From Hyphomicrobium sp. (GTDB taxonomy: Bacteria; Pseudomonadota; Alphaproteobacteria; Rhizobiales; Hyphomicrobiaceae): a DNA stretch of 46,760 bases. Below are positions 10,701-19,956 of the stretch, in pieces. Each line of letters opens with the position of its first letter. The first letter of the stretch is position 1. Position numbers and translations under genes: made by a program. The notes below the pieces were generated by a model. That model was not told the DNA's origin, searched no databases, and saw only the letters and a list, made by a program, of their open reading frames with translations. The DNA lies in NCBI GenBank assembly GCA_025458125.1, contig JALOTA010000003.1:1-46760 (forward strand). Direction: 5' to 3'.

Positions 10701-12180
10701 TACTGGCAGCGGGGACGTCCGCGTGAGAGTGCAGCCGGCTCAAACGGGCGTCGTCACATTTGAATACACAGTCTCTGACGGGCGCGGCGGACAGGCATCG
10801 GCGCACGTCAATCTGGAGATCATGCCGAACGAGGCACCGGTCGCCAGCGCGCCGCTGCAAAATCATTCGGTTCAGGCGGGTCGCGATTGGTCGTACACCC
10901 TGCCTGCCGGCGCGTTCATCGACCCCGATGGTCATTCGTTGTCTTACGATGTGAGCCTTGCAGACGGCAGCGCTCTCCCAGGCTGGTTGACCTATAATTC
11001 TCAACTGCGAAGCTTCTCTGGCACACCGCCTGAACAGTTCAACGGCACATTCTCCATTCGCGTGACGGCGAGTGACGGCGTGGCACAAACGAGTGCGACC
11101 TTTGACCTGACCGTCACGGGTCGTCCGCCAGGCGCAACGTTCACCGGGACCGGGCGCCCCGATCTTCTCATCGGCGGAGAGGGCGACGATATCCTCATTG
11201 GATTGGCCGGCAATGACACAATGCGGGGTGGACGTGGCGACGACACGTTTCTTGTCAAAGGCTTCGCGGGATTCGATTACTTCAACGGCGGCGAAGGCTT
11301 CGATGTCATTCGCGGCTATAACGCGGACGACATCATAGCCTTGATGGGTGACGGAAACATTCCATGGGGCACATTGCCGGGTTCGTCCACGGCGGGGCCG
11401 CCGCGGTTAGACAATCTCTCCGGCATCGAGGAGATCGACGGTGGAGACGGCTATGACGTGCTTCGGTTCGAAGACTCCGGCGTCAGCTACGATTTCTCAT
11501 TCATCACAATCACCGGCATTGAACTGATTGCCGGAAGTCAACTTGACGACTGGATTATCGGATCAGCGGGTGACGACGTGATCGACGGCGGTCGCGGCCA
11601 GGACGTTCTCTTCGGCGGATCGGGCAACGATACCTTCCGTATCAGCGGGTTGGACAACCGGGATCGCTTCGACGGCGGCAATGGTCATGACACCATACTC
11701 GGAACGGGTTCTCGCGATGTCTTGCAACTTCGCAACGCTGCGCGGGATCTCGTTTCAATCGAAGCCATCAATATGGGACTGGGGAACGACGTCCTGCAAC
11801 TGAGCTCGGAAGACGACGAGATAGATCTGTCGGGAATTTCCGTAACCGGTCTGGAACGGATCGAAGGCTTGACCGGTAACGACCGAATCAGAGGCAGTTC
11901 ATCAAACGAAGAACTTGCCGGAGGCACGGGGCGCGACGTCTTCGTCTTTGCTGGCGAATTCGGACACGACAAGATTGTCGACTTCCAACGCCCCAGTTTC
12001 GTTCGCGGCGGCGACCTCATCGACCTGTCGGCCTTCCGTTTCGCCGCCTTCGCACAGGTGCTCGATGCCACGAGGCAAATCGGCGCCGATAGCGTTGTTT
12101 CCATCGAAAGCACGTCTTCGTCGGTGACGATTTCGAACATCTCGAAATCGCTGCTGAAGGCAGATTTCTTCATTCTATGA
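7792..12180 (+). CDS. Large RTX (hemolysin-type calcium-binding repeat) protein with Ig/cadherin-like segments; probable type I secretion substrate
   Basis: Many GGxGxDxLx nonapeptides (e.g. [47 protein letters not shown]), a putative-Ig segment ([36 protein letters not shown]...FSGTPP), no Sec signal, hydrophobic C-terminus KADFFIL. Confidence 0.9.
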   Translation: [1462 protein letters not shown]

Positions 12181-13016
12181 CGGCAGGATGTGGCCGGGCA
12201 GTCCGCATGATCATTTGCGCGCTTGTCGGCGCCGTCATGTCCGGTGCCGCGCAGACTGCAGACTCCGGAGCATGTCCGCCCGAAGCCGCGGAGACCCGAG
12301 CTGTCGCCGATATCAAGAGCGCTGACGAAGTTTCACTTGAGGACGGTAGTTCTGCCCGGCTGATGGGCATTCAGACGCCTCGTCGCCGCGACCTGCCGAC
12401 AGCGCCAATAGGGTGGCCTCCAGAAGCGCAGGCCGTAGCCGAACTGAACCGTCTTCTCGCCAACCGCACGATCCTGATTGCGGAAGCAGGTGGTTTCCGC
12501 GACCGCTATGGACGGCGCGTCATACACGCCTTCACTGCGGGCGAGCCGAAGCAATGGCTACAGGCAGCGATGATAGAAGCGGGCCACGCCAGGGTCTCTG
12601 CCTTGCCAGGCGAGACAACATGCCTGCGCGAGCTTTTCCTGCTGGAAGCGGTCGCCCGCGCGAAGCGCGTCGGGCTCTGGGCAAATCCAGCTTACGACGT
12701 TCGCGCTGCGCGCGACGCCCGCGCGCTCGCTGCACTCATTGGTACTTTCCAGCTCGTGGAAGGCTGGGTCTCCTCCGTGTCGCGTCGCCGCAATACCGTC
12801 TATCTGAACTTTGGCCGTGATTGGCGGTGGGATTTCACGGCGGCGGTCGATCTCAGGCGTGCCGCCGTCAAGGACGCTGTCGCCGCCCGCCTCCAGGCTC
12901 TACAGGGCCGGATCGTGCGTGTTCGCGGGTTCGTCGAGAGGCGCAACGGGCCATTCATATCGCTGGCGTCTCCCGACGCCGTAGAAGAACTTCCTGAGGG
13001 AGCCGCGGGACGCTGA
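12177..13016 (+). CDS. SNase-like (thermonuclease family) protein
   Basis: VADIKSADEVSLEDGSSARLMGIQTPRR...FRDRYGRRVIHAFTAGEPKQWLQAAMIEAGHARV is an SNase-like fold pattern; start overlaps the RTX stop by 4 nt (ATGA). Confidence 0.75.
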   Translation: MTAGCGRAVRMIICALVGAVMSGAAQTADSGACPPEAAETRAVADIKSADEVSLEDGSSARLMGIQTPRRRDLPTAPIGWPPEAQAVAELNRLLANRTILIAEAGGFRDRYGRRVIHAFTAGEPKQWLQAAMIEAGHARVSALPGETTCLRELFLLEAVARAKRVGLWANPAYDVRAARDARALAALIGTFQLVEGWVSSVSRRRNTVYLNFGRDWRWDFTAAVDLRRAAVKDAVAARLQALQGRIVRVRGFVERRNGPFISLASPDAVEELPEGAAGR

Positions 13017-13025
13017 TCACGTTGG

Positions 13026-13060
13026 GCAATAAAAACGCCCGGACTTTGGAAAGTCCGGGC
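13026..13060 (-). terminator. Rho-independent terminator of the minus-strand carD gene
   Basis: Perfect stem gcccggacttt/aaagtccgggc at 13037-13060; on the minus strand it is followed by gtttttattg. Confidence 0.8.
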
Positions 13061-13093
13061 GCAATTGTTCAGCCGTCGCATGCATGTGGCGGT

Positions 13094-14212
13094 TCAGGCA
13101 GCCTGCACTTCTTCCGGCTCGCCTTCCTCCGCGATGCGCCGTCCCTTTGCACTCTTGGACAGCACCTCGGTGATCCGCTGTACGGCGCCGCGATCGTCCA
13201 GCTTTTCTACGGCTGCAATCTCGCGGGCCATGCGATCCAGAGCGTCTTCATACAGCTGGCGTTCCGAGTAGGATTGCTCAGGCTGCGCTTCGGAACGATA
13301 AAGGTCGCGGACGACTTCGGCGATCGAAATGAGATCACCGGAGTTGATCTTCGCGACATACTCCTGCGCGCGGCGGCTCCACATCGTGCGCTTGATCCTG
13401 GCGCGGCCCTTCAGAATTTCCATCGCCCGCTTGACGATGTCATCATCGGCGAGCTTGCGCATGCCGACACTCTGAAGCTTGCCCGTCGGGACACGCAGGG
13501 TGAGCTTTTCTTTCTCGAAGTTGATCACAAAGAGCTCGAGGGACATGCCCGCGATCTCCTGCTCCTCGATTCCGATGATGCGTCCAACGCCGTGAGCGGG
13601 ATAAACGATGAATTCGTTGGTCTTGAAACCGTGGCGAGAGTTCACCGGCTTCTTGTTGGCATCCGCCCGAGCTGCCGCCGTTTTTTCGGCGATCGCCTTC
13701 GGAGAAGCGGGCGCCGCCGAAACCGATGCGGGAGCTGCGATCTTCGTGTTTGCCGCAGACTTAGATACGGATGCGGGCACGGCGCGAGCGGGCGCCGCGG
13801 CCTGCGCAGCCTGCGCGCGATGAGCGGCAAAGGCCTGAGCCGCCTTCGCAGCTTCGGTGCGATGCTGCTGAACGGACGGGACCGCCGGCTTCTTCTGAGC
13901 CGCCGGTTGAGCCTGCGGTGCTTTTGAGGGAGCAGGTGTCGGCTTGGCTGCCGGGACGGCCGACTTAGCCGTCTTGGCGGCCTTGACAGGCTCCGCCTTC
14001 GCGCTGGCCACCGGCTTTACCGGCGCGGCTTTCGCGGACGTCGACGGCTTCTTATCCTTCGACGTAGCCGGGGCGCTACGTGGCGTGGCAGCAACTGAAC
14101 GTGTGCTTACAGCAACACTACGTGGCCCGGCCGTTGATGAGGAGGTTTTTTTGGGTTGAGCGACGATCTTTGCTGCCTTAGCCTTCACGGAGGTCTTCTT
14201 CTTCTGAGCCAT
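13094..14212 (-). CDS. carD: CarD-family transcriptional regulator with long Lys/Ala/Pro-rich N-terminal extension
   Basis: C-terminal region FKTNEFIVYPAHGVGRIIGIEEQEIAGMSLELFVINFEKEKLTLRVPTGKLQSVGMRKL...RARIKRTMWSRRAQEYVAKINSGDLISIAEVVRDLYR is typical CarD. Confidence 0.92.
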   Translation of the reverse strand: MAQKKKTSVKAKAAKIVAQPKKTSSSTAGPRSVAVSTRSVAATPRSAPATSKDKKPSTSAKAAPVKPVASAKAEPVKAAKTAKSAVPAAKPTPAPSKAPQAQPAAQKKPAVPSVQQHRTEAAKAAQAFAAHRAQAAQAAAPARAVPASVSKSAANTKIAAPASVSAAPASPKAIAEKTAAARADANKKPVNSRHGFKTNEFIVYPAHGVGRIIGIEEQEIAGMSLELFVINFEKEKLTLRVPTGKLQSVGMRKLADDDIVKRAMEILKGRARIKRTMWSRRAQEYVAKINSGDLISIAEVVRDLYRSEAQPEQSYSERQLYEDALDRMAREIAAVEKLDDRGAVQRITEVLSKSAKGRRIAEEGEPEEVQAA

Positions 14213-14656
14213 GCGCGTCGTCTCACTCTCAAGCGTCTACATCGATCACTACGTCTCGCCCTTGCGGCGACAAACCGCTACCTGCTCAAGGGCCGCAGGC
14301 ACCAACCACGGTCAGGCTCCCCCCAACCGTCCAATGTCCTCTCTTTGGGCGTCTAGGACGCGCCGTCATCCCCGTCCGTATAATCGAGACCTGCGGGTTC
14401 GCAGTTCGATGGAAGCGCGTCAAAAGACCGGCAGGACACGCTGTGGTTGTTATCGGCCACGATTGTTCCCGCACGGTTCGAGTGAACCACTACTTAAGAC
14501 AACGATATCACATTTCCTGCCGGAAATGAAGGGCGGTGCATAAAAGGTATCTAATGGACGTGAACGGATCGTTTTCGCGATCCAGTTCTGACGTCAGAAC
14601 GCGCGGCGAAACAATGCCGCACGCCGGGGATTTAAACGACGCCCCGATAAGGCTTT

Positions 14657-14995
<339 letters not shown>

Positions 14996-15128
14996 GCGTT
15001 TACGTCCCGTTCCGAACCGCTGCCGCAGAGAGGCCGCTGCGCTGTTTGGCGGTCAGGTCTCATAGCGGCGCTGTGGAGTCCGCACAATCCGAAAAAAGTC
15101 GGCCTTCGTGTCGAATGGTGAACCGTTG

Positions 15129-15560
15129 TCAGGTGTCCCCCTTGAGGCGGTCGAGGAGACGGCGGTCGCGCTTGGTCGGCCGCCCCGTTCCGGGGTCGCG
15201 GCGCACGACATCGGCTGCTCGGGGCTCCTTGATGGCTGCCGCCTCGGCAGGTGCCGTTAGATCGTCAAACAGCAGCCGGGCGACCTCGGGCGAACCACGC
15301 CGGTCTCCCACAGCCTTGACTGATAGGACACGCACTCGCGGCCCCAACGACGCCGTAATAACATCACCGGCCTTGACAATGTGGGCGGGCTTGTCGGTCT
15401 TGATGCGGTTGACGCGGATCTTGCCGGCGCTCACAAGCGCGGCGGCCTGGGTTCGCGTCTTGGCGAGACGCGCGCACCAGAGCCATTTATCGAGACGCTG
15501 CGACGAAGCTGCGGCAGGAACCAGCGCCTCTTTGCCCGGCTTCTCTCCCGCCATGATCAA
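15129..15560 (-). CDS. S4-domain RNA-binding protein (Hsp15-like)
   Basis: QRLDKWLWCARLAKTRTQAAALVSAGKIRVNRIKTDKPAHIVKAGDVIT: S4 domain; ATGA overlap with upstream helicase ORF. Confidence 0.88.
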   Translation of the reverse strand: MIMAGEKPGKEALVPAAASSQRLDKWLWCARLAKTRTQAAALVSAGKIRVNRIKTDKPAHIVKAGDVITASLGPRVRVLSVKAVGDRRGSPEVARLLFDDLTAPAEAAAIKEPRAADVVRRDPGTGRPTKRDRRLLDRLKGDT

Positions 15561-18500
15561 CCCTTGTCGCGCCGCGCCTGTTCGAGCTGAGATCGAAGCG
15601 CCAGGAGCGAGGCGAACGGGCTATCGGCCTCCGCGCCCGTTTTGCCGCGCGGCGGAGCCGCCGTCAGCGTCCTGGGTTCACGACGCTCCTCGCGACGCTG
15701 GTCCCGGCGGTTCTCGCGCCGGTGTTCGTCGCGGCGGCCCTCCTTGCGCGGTCCATGCTCGGTGCGCTCGCCCGCCGGCCGGTCCGCTGGCCGGTCCGCC
15801 CGCCGCTCATCCCGATTGCGGTTGTCGCGGCGTGAGGAGCGGTGGCCGCTGCGATCGCGGTTCCCGCCGCCATGATGCTGGCGCGCGGCCGCGTCGGTTC
15901 CAGGCTCGCCCTGCGGCGCAACGGCCACAACAGTTTGACCTTCTGCCGGCTTGCCTCGGCCGTGCCGGCGATCGCGACGGCGATTTTCCGTTCGGCCTTC
16001 GCCACGCTCTTCGGCGTCCCGGTGATGACGGCGCGGGCGCCAGACCTCTTCGTACTGGATCTCGGCTGGAGTAGACGACGCCGTGGCGGCGGGTGCCGCA
16101 GCATCGACCGCAGGCGTGACCATTTCACCGGCCTGCGGTTCCACGCTAGCCGGCGCCGGCGTCTCTTGCGCAGGGCTTGCCGCGTCCGCTGCCACCGCTT
16201 CATCGGGGACGGATTGAACATCATGCGGCTTGGGCTCGGCCTTGACCGGGCGGCGGTCGAGCCGGAACCCGAGAGCTTTGAGCACTTTCCCGAGTTCTTC
16301 CGGCGAGCAGCCCAATATCGACATCATCTCGGGTGTCGCCAGAAAACCGCCGTCGCCCGTCGATCCCTTCGGAGGCTTGGCTTCGGAGTCACGGTTAGCC
16401 CGCCACGCAAGAAGCGGCCGGATCATATCGGCCAAGCGCTCCAACATATCGAAGCGGACCGCCCGGGGGCCACAGACGTGGTAACCGAATGCGCGATAAA
16501 ACGCCTCCGGAGTCGCCGGATCGGCTGCGGCCGACGTCAGGCCGGCGCGCGGCGGATCGGGAAGCTTGTCGAGGTCCAGGCCCGCCTCGGCTGCGTGCTT
16601 CAGAGCCCACAGAGTGAGCGTCAAGTCGGCTGGAGCCGGCTTCAAGAGCACCGGAAAATGAATGTTAAAGGCACCAAAGCGCACGCCATATTTGCGCAGC
16701 TGCGCGCGGGCCTGCTGGTCGAGGCTCTTGAGTTCCTCGGCAATGGCATCTCGCTTCAGGACGCCAAAGTTCTCCTTCAATCGAAACGCGATCCCACGGG
16801 CGAGCCCCGTGACGTCGTCCGCTTTTGAAAGATCCACGAGCGGTTTCAATTTGTCGGCCACGTGCGACGTGAGCCATGTGTCGAGCCGGCTTTGAATCTT
16901 TTCGCGATCGGGCTGTGAAAGGTGCTCGTCGGCCAGCAGCTCGATGGAAGGCTTCAGCGGATCGTCTGCGGCGACAAGCCGAGCGATCTCTTCGTTGCGC
17001 CAAAGAATCTGACCCTTGCGGTCGATCTTGAAGGCGTCGGCTTGCGCGGCGGCGACGCGGCGCGCACGCATGGCCAGTTCCCCGGCGAGCACATGGGCGG
17101 CGGCGCTGCGCGCAGCTTTGCCGTGTACGCCTTCGGCCTGCGCGTCAGGCGTGAAGCGAAATCCGCGCAAGCGGCCTACGAAATGCTGCTCCACATTGAT
17201 GGAGCCGTCGTCCTTGATCTCAGCCTGCAATTCTTCTTTATCCCGCATGCCCTTCATGAGGGCACTGGTTCTGCGATCGACGAACCGCTGCGTCAAGCAT
17301 TCGTGCAGGGCATCGGACAGAGAATCTTCGATGGCCCGCGTCCGGTTCTGCCAGTGGGCGGGGTCCTGCAACCAGTCGGCCCGGTTGGATACGAATGTCC
17401 AGGTGCGGATATGGGCGAGCCGCGTCGCCAGCGTATCGATGTCGCCGTCGGTACGGTCGGCAATCGCCACCTGACGGGCGAACCAGTCTTCGGAGATCCG
17501 GCCTGTAGGGCCCATCAGGTCCTTGTAGAGCGTTGCGACGAGTTCGGCGTGATTCTGGCTGGAGATCTTCCTGTAGTCGGGGATCTGGCAGACTTCCCAA
17601 AGCCGCTCCACGGCCGCGGGGCTCGTGGCGAGCCGCGCGACGGCATCGTCGTCCGCCACCGTCTCGAGCGCGATGACGTCATCGGCCATTCGCGCGCGGG
17701 TCAGCCGCTGTTCGTTCGGAACCGCTTTCAGGCTTTCGCGCAGGCGCCCAAGCGAGCGGAAATCGAGTTCGCGGTTGCGCCACTGGAGAACACGAACAGG
17801 ATCGAAGGTGTGGCTTTCGATGCGCTCGATGATGTCGGCATCTAGCGGATCACACGCCCCGGTGACACCGAACGTGCCGTCGTTCATGTGCCGGCCGGCG
17901 CGACCGGCGATCTGGGCGAGTTCAGACGGGGTCAGGTTGCGGAAATTCTGGCCGTCGAACTTGCGCGTCGATGAAAACGCTACGTGATCGACGTCGAGAT
18001 TGAGCCCCATGCCGATCGCATCGGTAGCGACCAGGAAGTCGACATCGCCCGATTGGTACAGGGCAACCTGGGCATTGCGCGTGCGCGGGGAAAGCGCCCC
18101 CAATACGACTGCCGTGCCGCCGCGTTGGCGGCGGATAAGTTCGGCGATGGCGTAGACTTCGTTGGCCGAGAACGCGATCACCGCGGTGCGCTGCGGAAGC
18201 CGCGTGATTTTCTTTTCTCCGGCGTAGGAGAGCTTTGAAAGACGCGGGCGGGAAATGAAGTTGGCCCCCGGGATCAGATCGCCGATCGCTCCACTCATCG
18301 TCTGGGCGCCAAGCAGCAGCGTTTCCGAACGGCCCCGCGCGTGCAGCAGCCGATCCGTGAATACGTGGCCGCGCTCGGGATCCGCACAGAGTTGAACTTC
18401 ATCGATGGCGAGGAATTCGACATCGACGTCGCGCGGCATGGCTTCAACGGTCGCCACCCAATAGCGCGCACGTTCGGGCTTGATCTTTTCCTCGCCGGTC

Positions 18501-18697
18501 ACGAGCGCGACTTTCTCCGCACCGACACGCGCGCAGATCTTGTCGTAGACTTCGCGCGCCAGGAGGCGGAGCGGCAGTCCGATCATGCCGGACTCATGAC
18601 CCAGCATCCGTTCGATCGCGAGATGGGTTTTTCCGGTGTTGGTCGGTCCCAGCACCGCCGTTACGTTACGAATGCGGGATTCGAGGTCGATGCCCAT
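15557..18697 (-). CDS. SUV3/MgpS-like DEAD-box family RNA helicase with disordered Arg/Glu-rich C-terminal tail
   Basis: VLGPTNTGKTHLAIERMLGHESGMIGLPLRLLAREVYDK (Walker A), AIDEVQL, and QIAGRAGRHMNDGTFGVTG; tail RRDNRNRDERRADRPADRPAGERTEHGPRKEGRRDEHRREN; start taken at MGIDLESRI. Confidence 0.9.
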   Translation of the reverse strand: MGIDLESRIRNVTAVLGPTNTGKTHLAIERMLGHESGMIGLPLRLLAREVYDKICARVGAEKVALVTGEEKIKPERARYWVATVEAMPRDVDVEFLAIDEVQLCADPERGHVFTDRLLHARGRSETLLLGAQTMSGAIGDLIPGANFISRPRLSKLSYAGEKKITRLPQRTAVIAFSANEVYAIAELIRRQRGGTAVVLGALSPRTRNAQVALYQSGDVDFLVATDAIGMGLNLDVDHVAFSSTRKFDGQNFRNLTPSELAQIAGRAGRHMNDGTFGVTGACDPLDADIIERIESHTFDPVRVLQWRNRELDFRSLGRLRESLKAVPNEQRLTRARMADDVIALETVADDDAVARLATSPAAVERLWEVCQIPDYRKISSQNHAELVATLYKDLMGPTGRISEDWFARQVAIADRTDGDIDTLATRLAHIRTWTFVSNRADWLQDPAHWQNRTRAIEDSLSDALHECLTQRFVDRRTSALMKGMRDKEELQAEIKDDGSINVEQHFVGRLRGFRFTPDAQAEGVHGKAARSAAAHVLAGELAMRARRVAAAQADAFKIDRKGQILWRNEEIARLVAADDPLKPSIELLADEHLSQPDREKIQSRLDTWLTSHVADKLKPLVDLSKADDVTGLARGIAFRLKENFGVLKRDAIAEELKSLDQQARAQLRKYGVRFGAFNIHFPVLLKPAPADLTLTLWALKHAAEAGLDLDKLPDPPRAGLTSAAADPATPEAFYRAFGYHVCGPRAVRFDMLERLADMIRPLLAWRANRDSEAKPPKGSTGDGGFLATPEMMSILGCSPEELGKVLKALGFRLDRRPVKAEPKPHDVQSVPDEAVAADAASPAQETPAPASVEPQAGEMVTPAVDAAAPAATASSTPAEIQYEEVWRPRRHHRDAEERGEGRTENRRRDRRHGRGKPAEGQTVVAVAPQGEPGTDAAARQHHGGGNRDRSGHRSSRRDNRNRDERRADRPADRPAGERTEHGPRKEGRRDEHRRENRRDQRREERREPRTLTAAPPRGKTGAEADSPFASLLALRSQLEQARRDKG

Positions 18698-18833
18698 AAA
18701 CGGCTCTCTGACAAAAGCATACCGGACGGCCGGCCGCCTTGGCATTGCATCGCCGGATGGGGAGATCAAGGCTTTCTTGCGCCGCGCCGCAACCCCGGAC
18801 GATGGAGCCCGGTTCCAGGCCCCGGAAACGGAA

Positions 18834-18857
18834 CGGGCAGGCCTGCCGGCCTGCCCG
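18834..18857 (-). terminator. Hairpin downstream of the DUF3108 gene, possible terminator
   Basis: Perfect 9-bp stem cgggcaggc/gcctgcccg in the gap between two minus-strand genes; only a weak T-rich tail. Confidence 0.45.
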
Positions 18858-18894
18858 CAATGGAGAAAGCCAGAGAGCCGATCCGCCTCGCGAA

Positions 18895-19758
18895 TTAGTC
18901 CACGAGTGCGATTTCAGCCTGCCCTGGTGCGCTGATATCGTATCGGGTTGCTTCAAGCGAGATAAAGCCCGCGACTGTGGGAACTGTCACACGATATGGG
19001 GTCCACAATCTGGCCTCGGAAACTGGCCGGAAGGTGACTTCGATGCCGGTGTTTTCAACCAACGCCCGCGTCTCGGCGTTGTTTCGATAACCAGCCACAG
19101 GTGTGTACTTCACCCGGCAGACGACGCCCTCGACCGTCGCTCCGTTGCGACCGGCTGAGACCGCTTCGCGGCGGGTCGGGAGTAGCGCCAGGTCGAAACG
19201 CTGCTTACCGTCGAATACCGCGAACTTGCGGCCGCAGGGTTCGGCGGACGGCCGGCTGACAGCCACGATGGCGCTCAAGGGGTCGATGACCGACTTCACA
19301 TGAGTGGGGGCGAGAGGCACGAAATCTTCCGGTTCGGCCGTCAGCGGAATCGCCATCAGCTCGGACACGGCACCTTTCTCGAAGCCGATGCGGACGGAAC
19401 CCGATTTGGATGAACTCTCAAACTGGAAATCATAACCCGATGGAACGATCTTCTCGCCCGTAAGGGTTCCCGATGCGCGGGTGACGCCCTTCCACCGGAA
19501 GGCCCCGAGCAGGGCCGAAATCTCGATGTCGGAACTCGCGGTATAGGTGCGCCCGGTTACACGTTGGTCGATGCGCGCATCGCCGATATGGAACCCGTTG
19601 AAGGATATGGAATATTGGCCAGCTATTTCGACCGAGCCGTCCTTGGACGGGGTCGAGCCGGCGGCTAGACCGGGCCGCAACGCCGCTTCGCCGGTGATGA
19701 GGGCGAGGGCGGCAACACCGAAAGCGGCCCATCTGGGACGCACACACATACGCGACAT
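18895..19758 (-). CDS. DUF3108-like exported protein
   Basis: N-terminal signal-like segment, then [53 protein letters not shown]...VDGKQRFDL-type pattern of DUF3108 proteins. Confidence 0.7.
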   Translation of the reverse strand: MSRMCVRPRWAAFGVAALALITGEAALRPGLAAGSTPSKDGSVEIAGQYSISFNGFHIGDARIDQRVTGRTYTASSDIEISALLGAFRWKGVTRASGTLTGEKIVPSGYDFQFESSSKSGSVRIGFEKGAVSELMAIPLTAEPEDFVPLAPTHVKSVIDPLSAIVAVSRPSAEPCGRKFAVFDGKQRFDLALLPTRREAVSAGRNGATVEGVVCRVKYTPVAGYRNNAETRALVENTGIEVTFRPVSEARLWTPYRVTVPTVAGFISLEATRYDISAPGQAEIALVD

Positions 19759-19927
19759 CGAGACACCACTGAACGCGTGCCGCAGGGGCTGCGGCAGAAC
19801 TGCACATTATTTGTCCAGACCGGATCCGGACCCTTGCGATCCTATGCTGGGAGAAAATGGTAAAAACTTTACCCAAATCCGCAAGAAATCGGGACGGTGG
19901 GGCCTGCTACTCCCTGATCCGGGCCGC

Positions 19928-19956
19928 TTGACGGTGGAAGGCGGTCTCAGTATAGA
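19928..19956 (+). promoter_or_regulatory. Sigma70-like promoter upstream of rpmB
   Basis: TTGACG at 19928-19933, 17-bp spacer, TATAGA at 19951-19956. Confidence 0.6.

Noticed and set aside
13022-13927. 301-aa plus-strand ORF
   Set aside because: Antisense to carD and its terminator; no recognisable domain.
14213-14480. Possible tRNA around GGGTTCGCAGTTCGA
   Set aside because: TpsiC-like string only; no acceptor stem, D-arm or anticodon arm pairing found.
15842-17845. Plus-strand ORFs of 307-328 aa
   Set aside because: Antisense to the SUV3-like helicase; Arg-rich translation typical of shadow frames.
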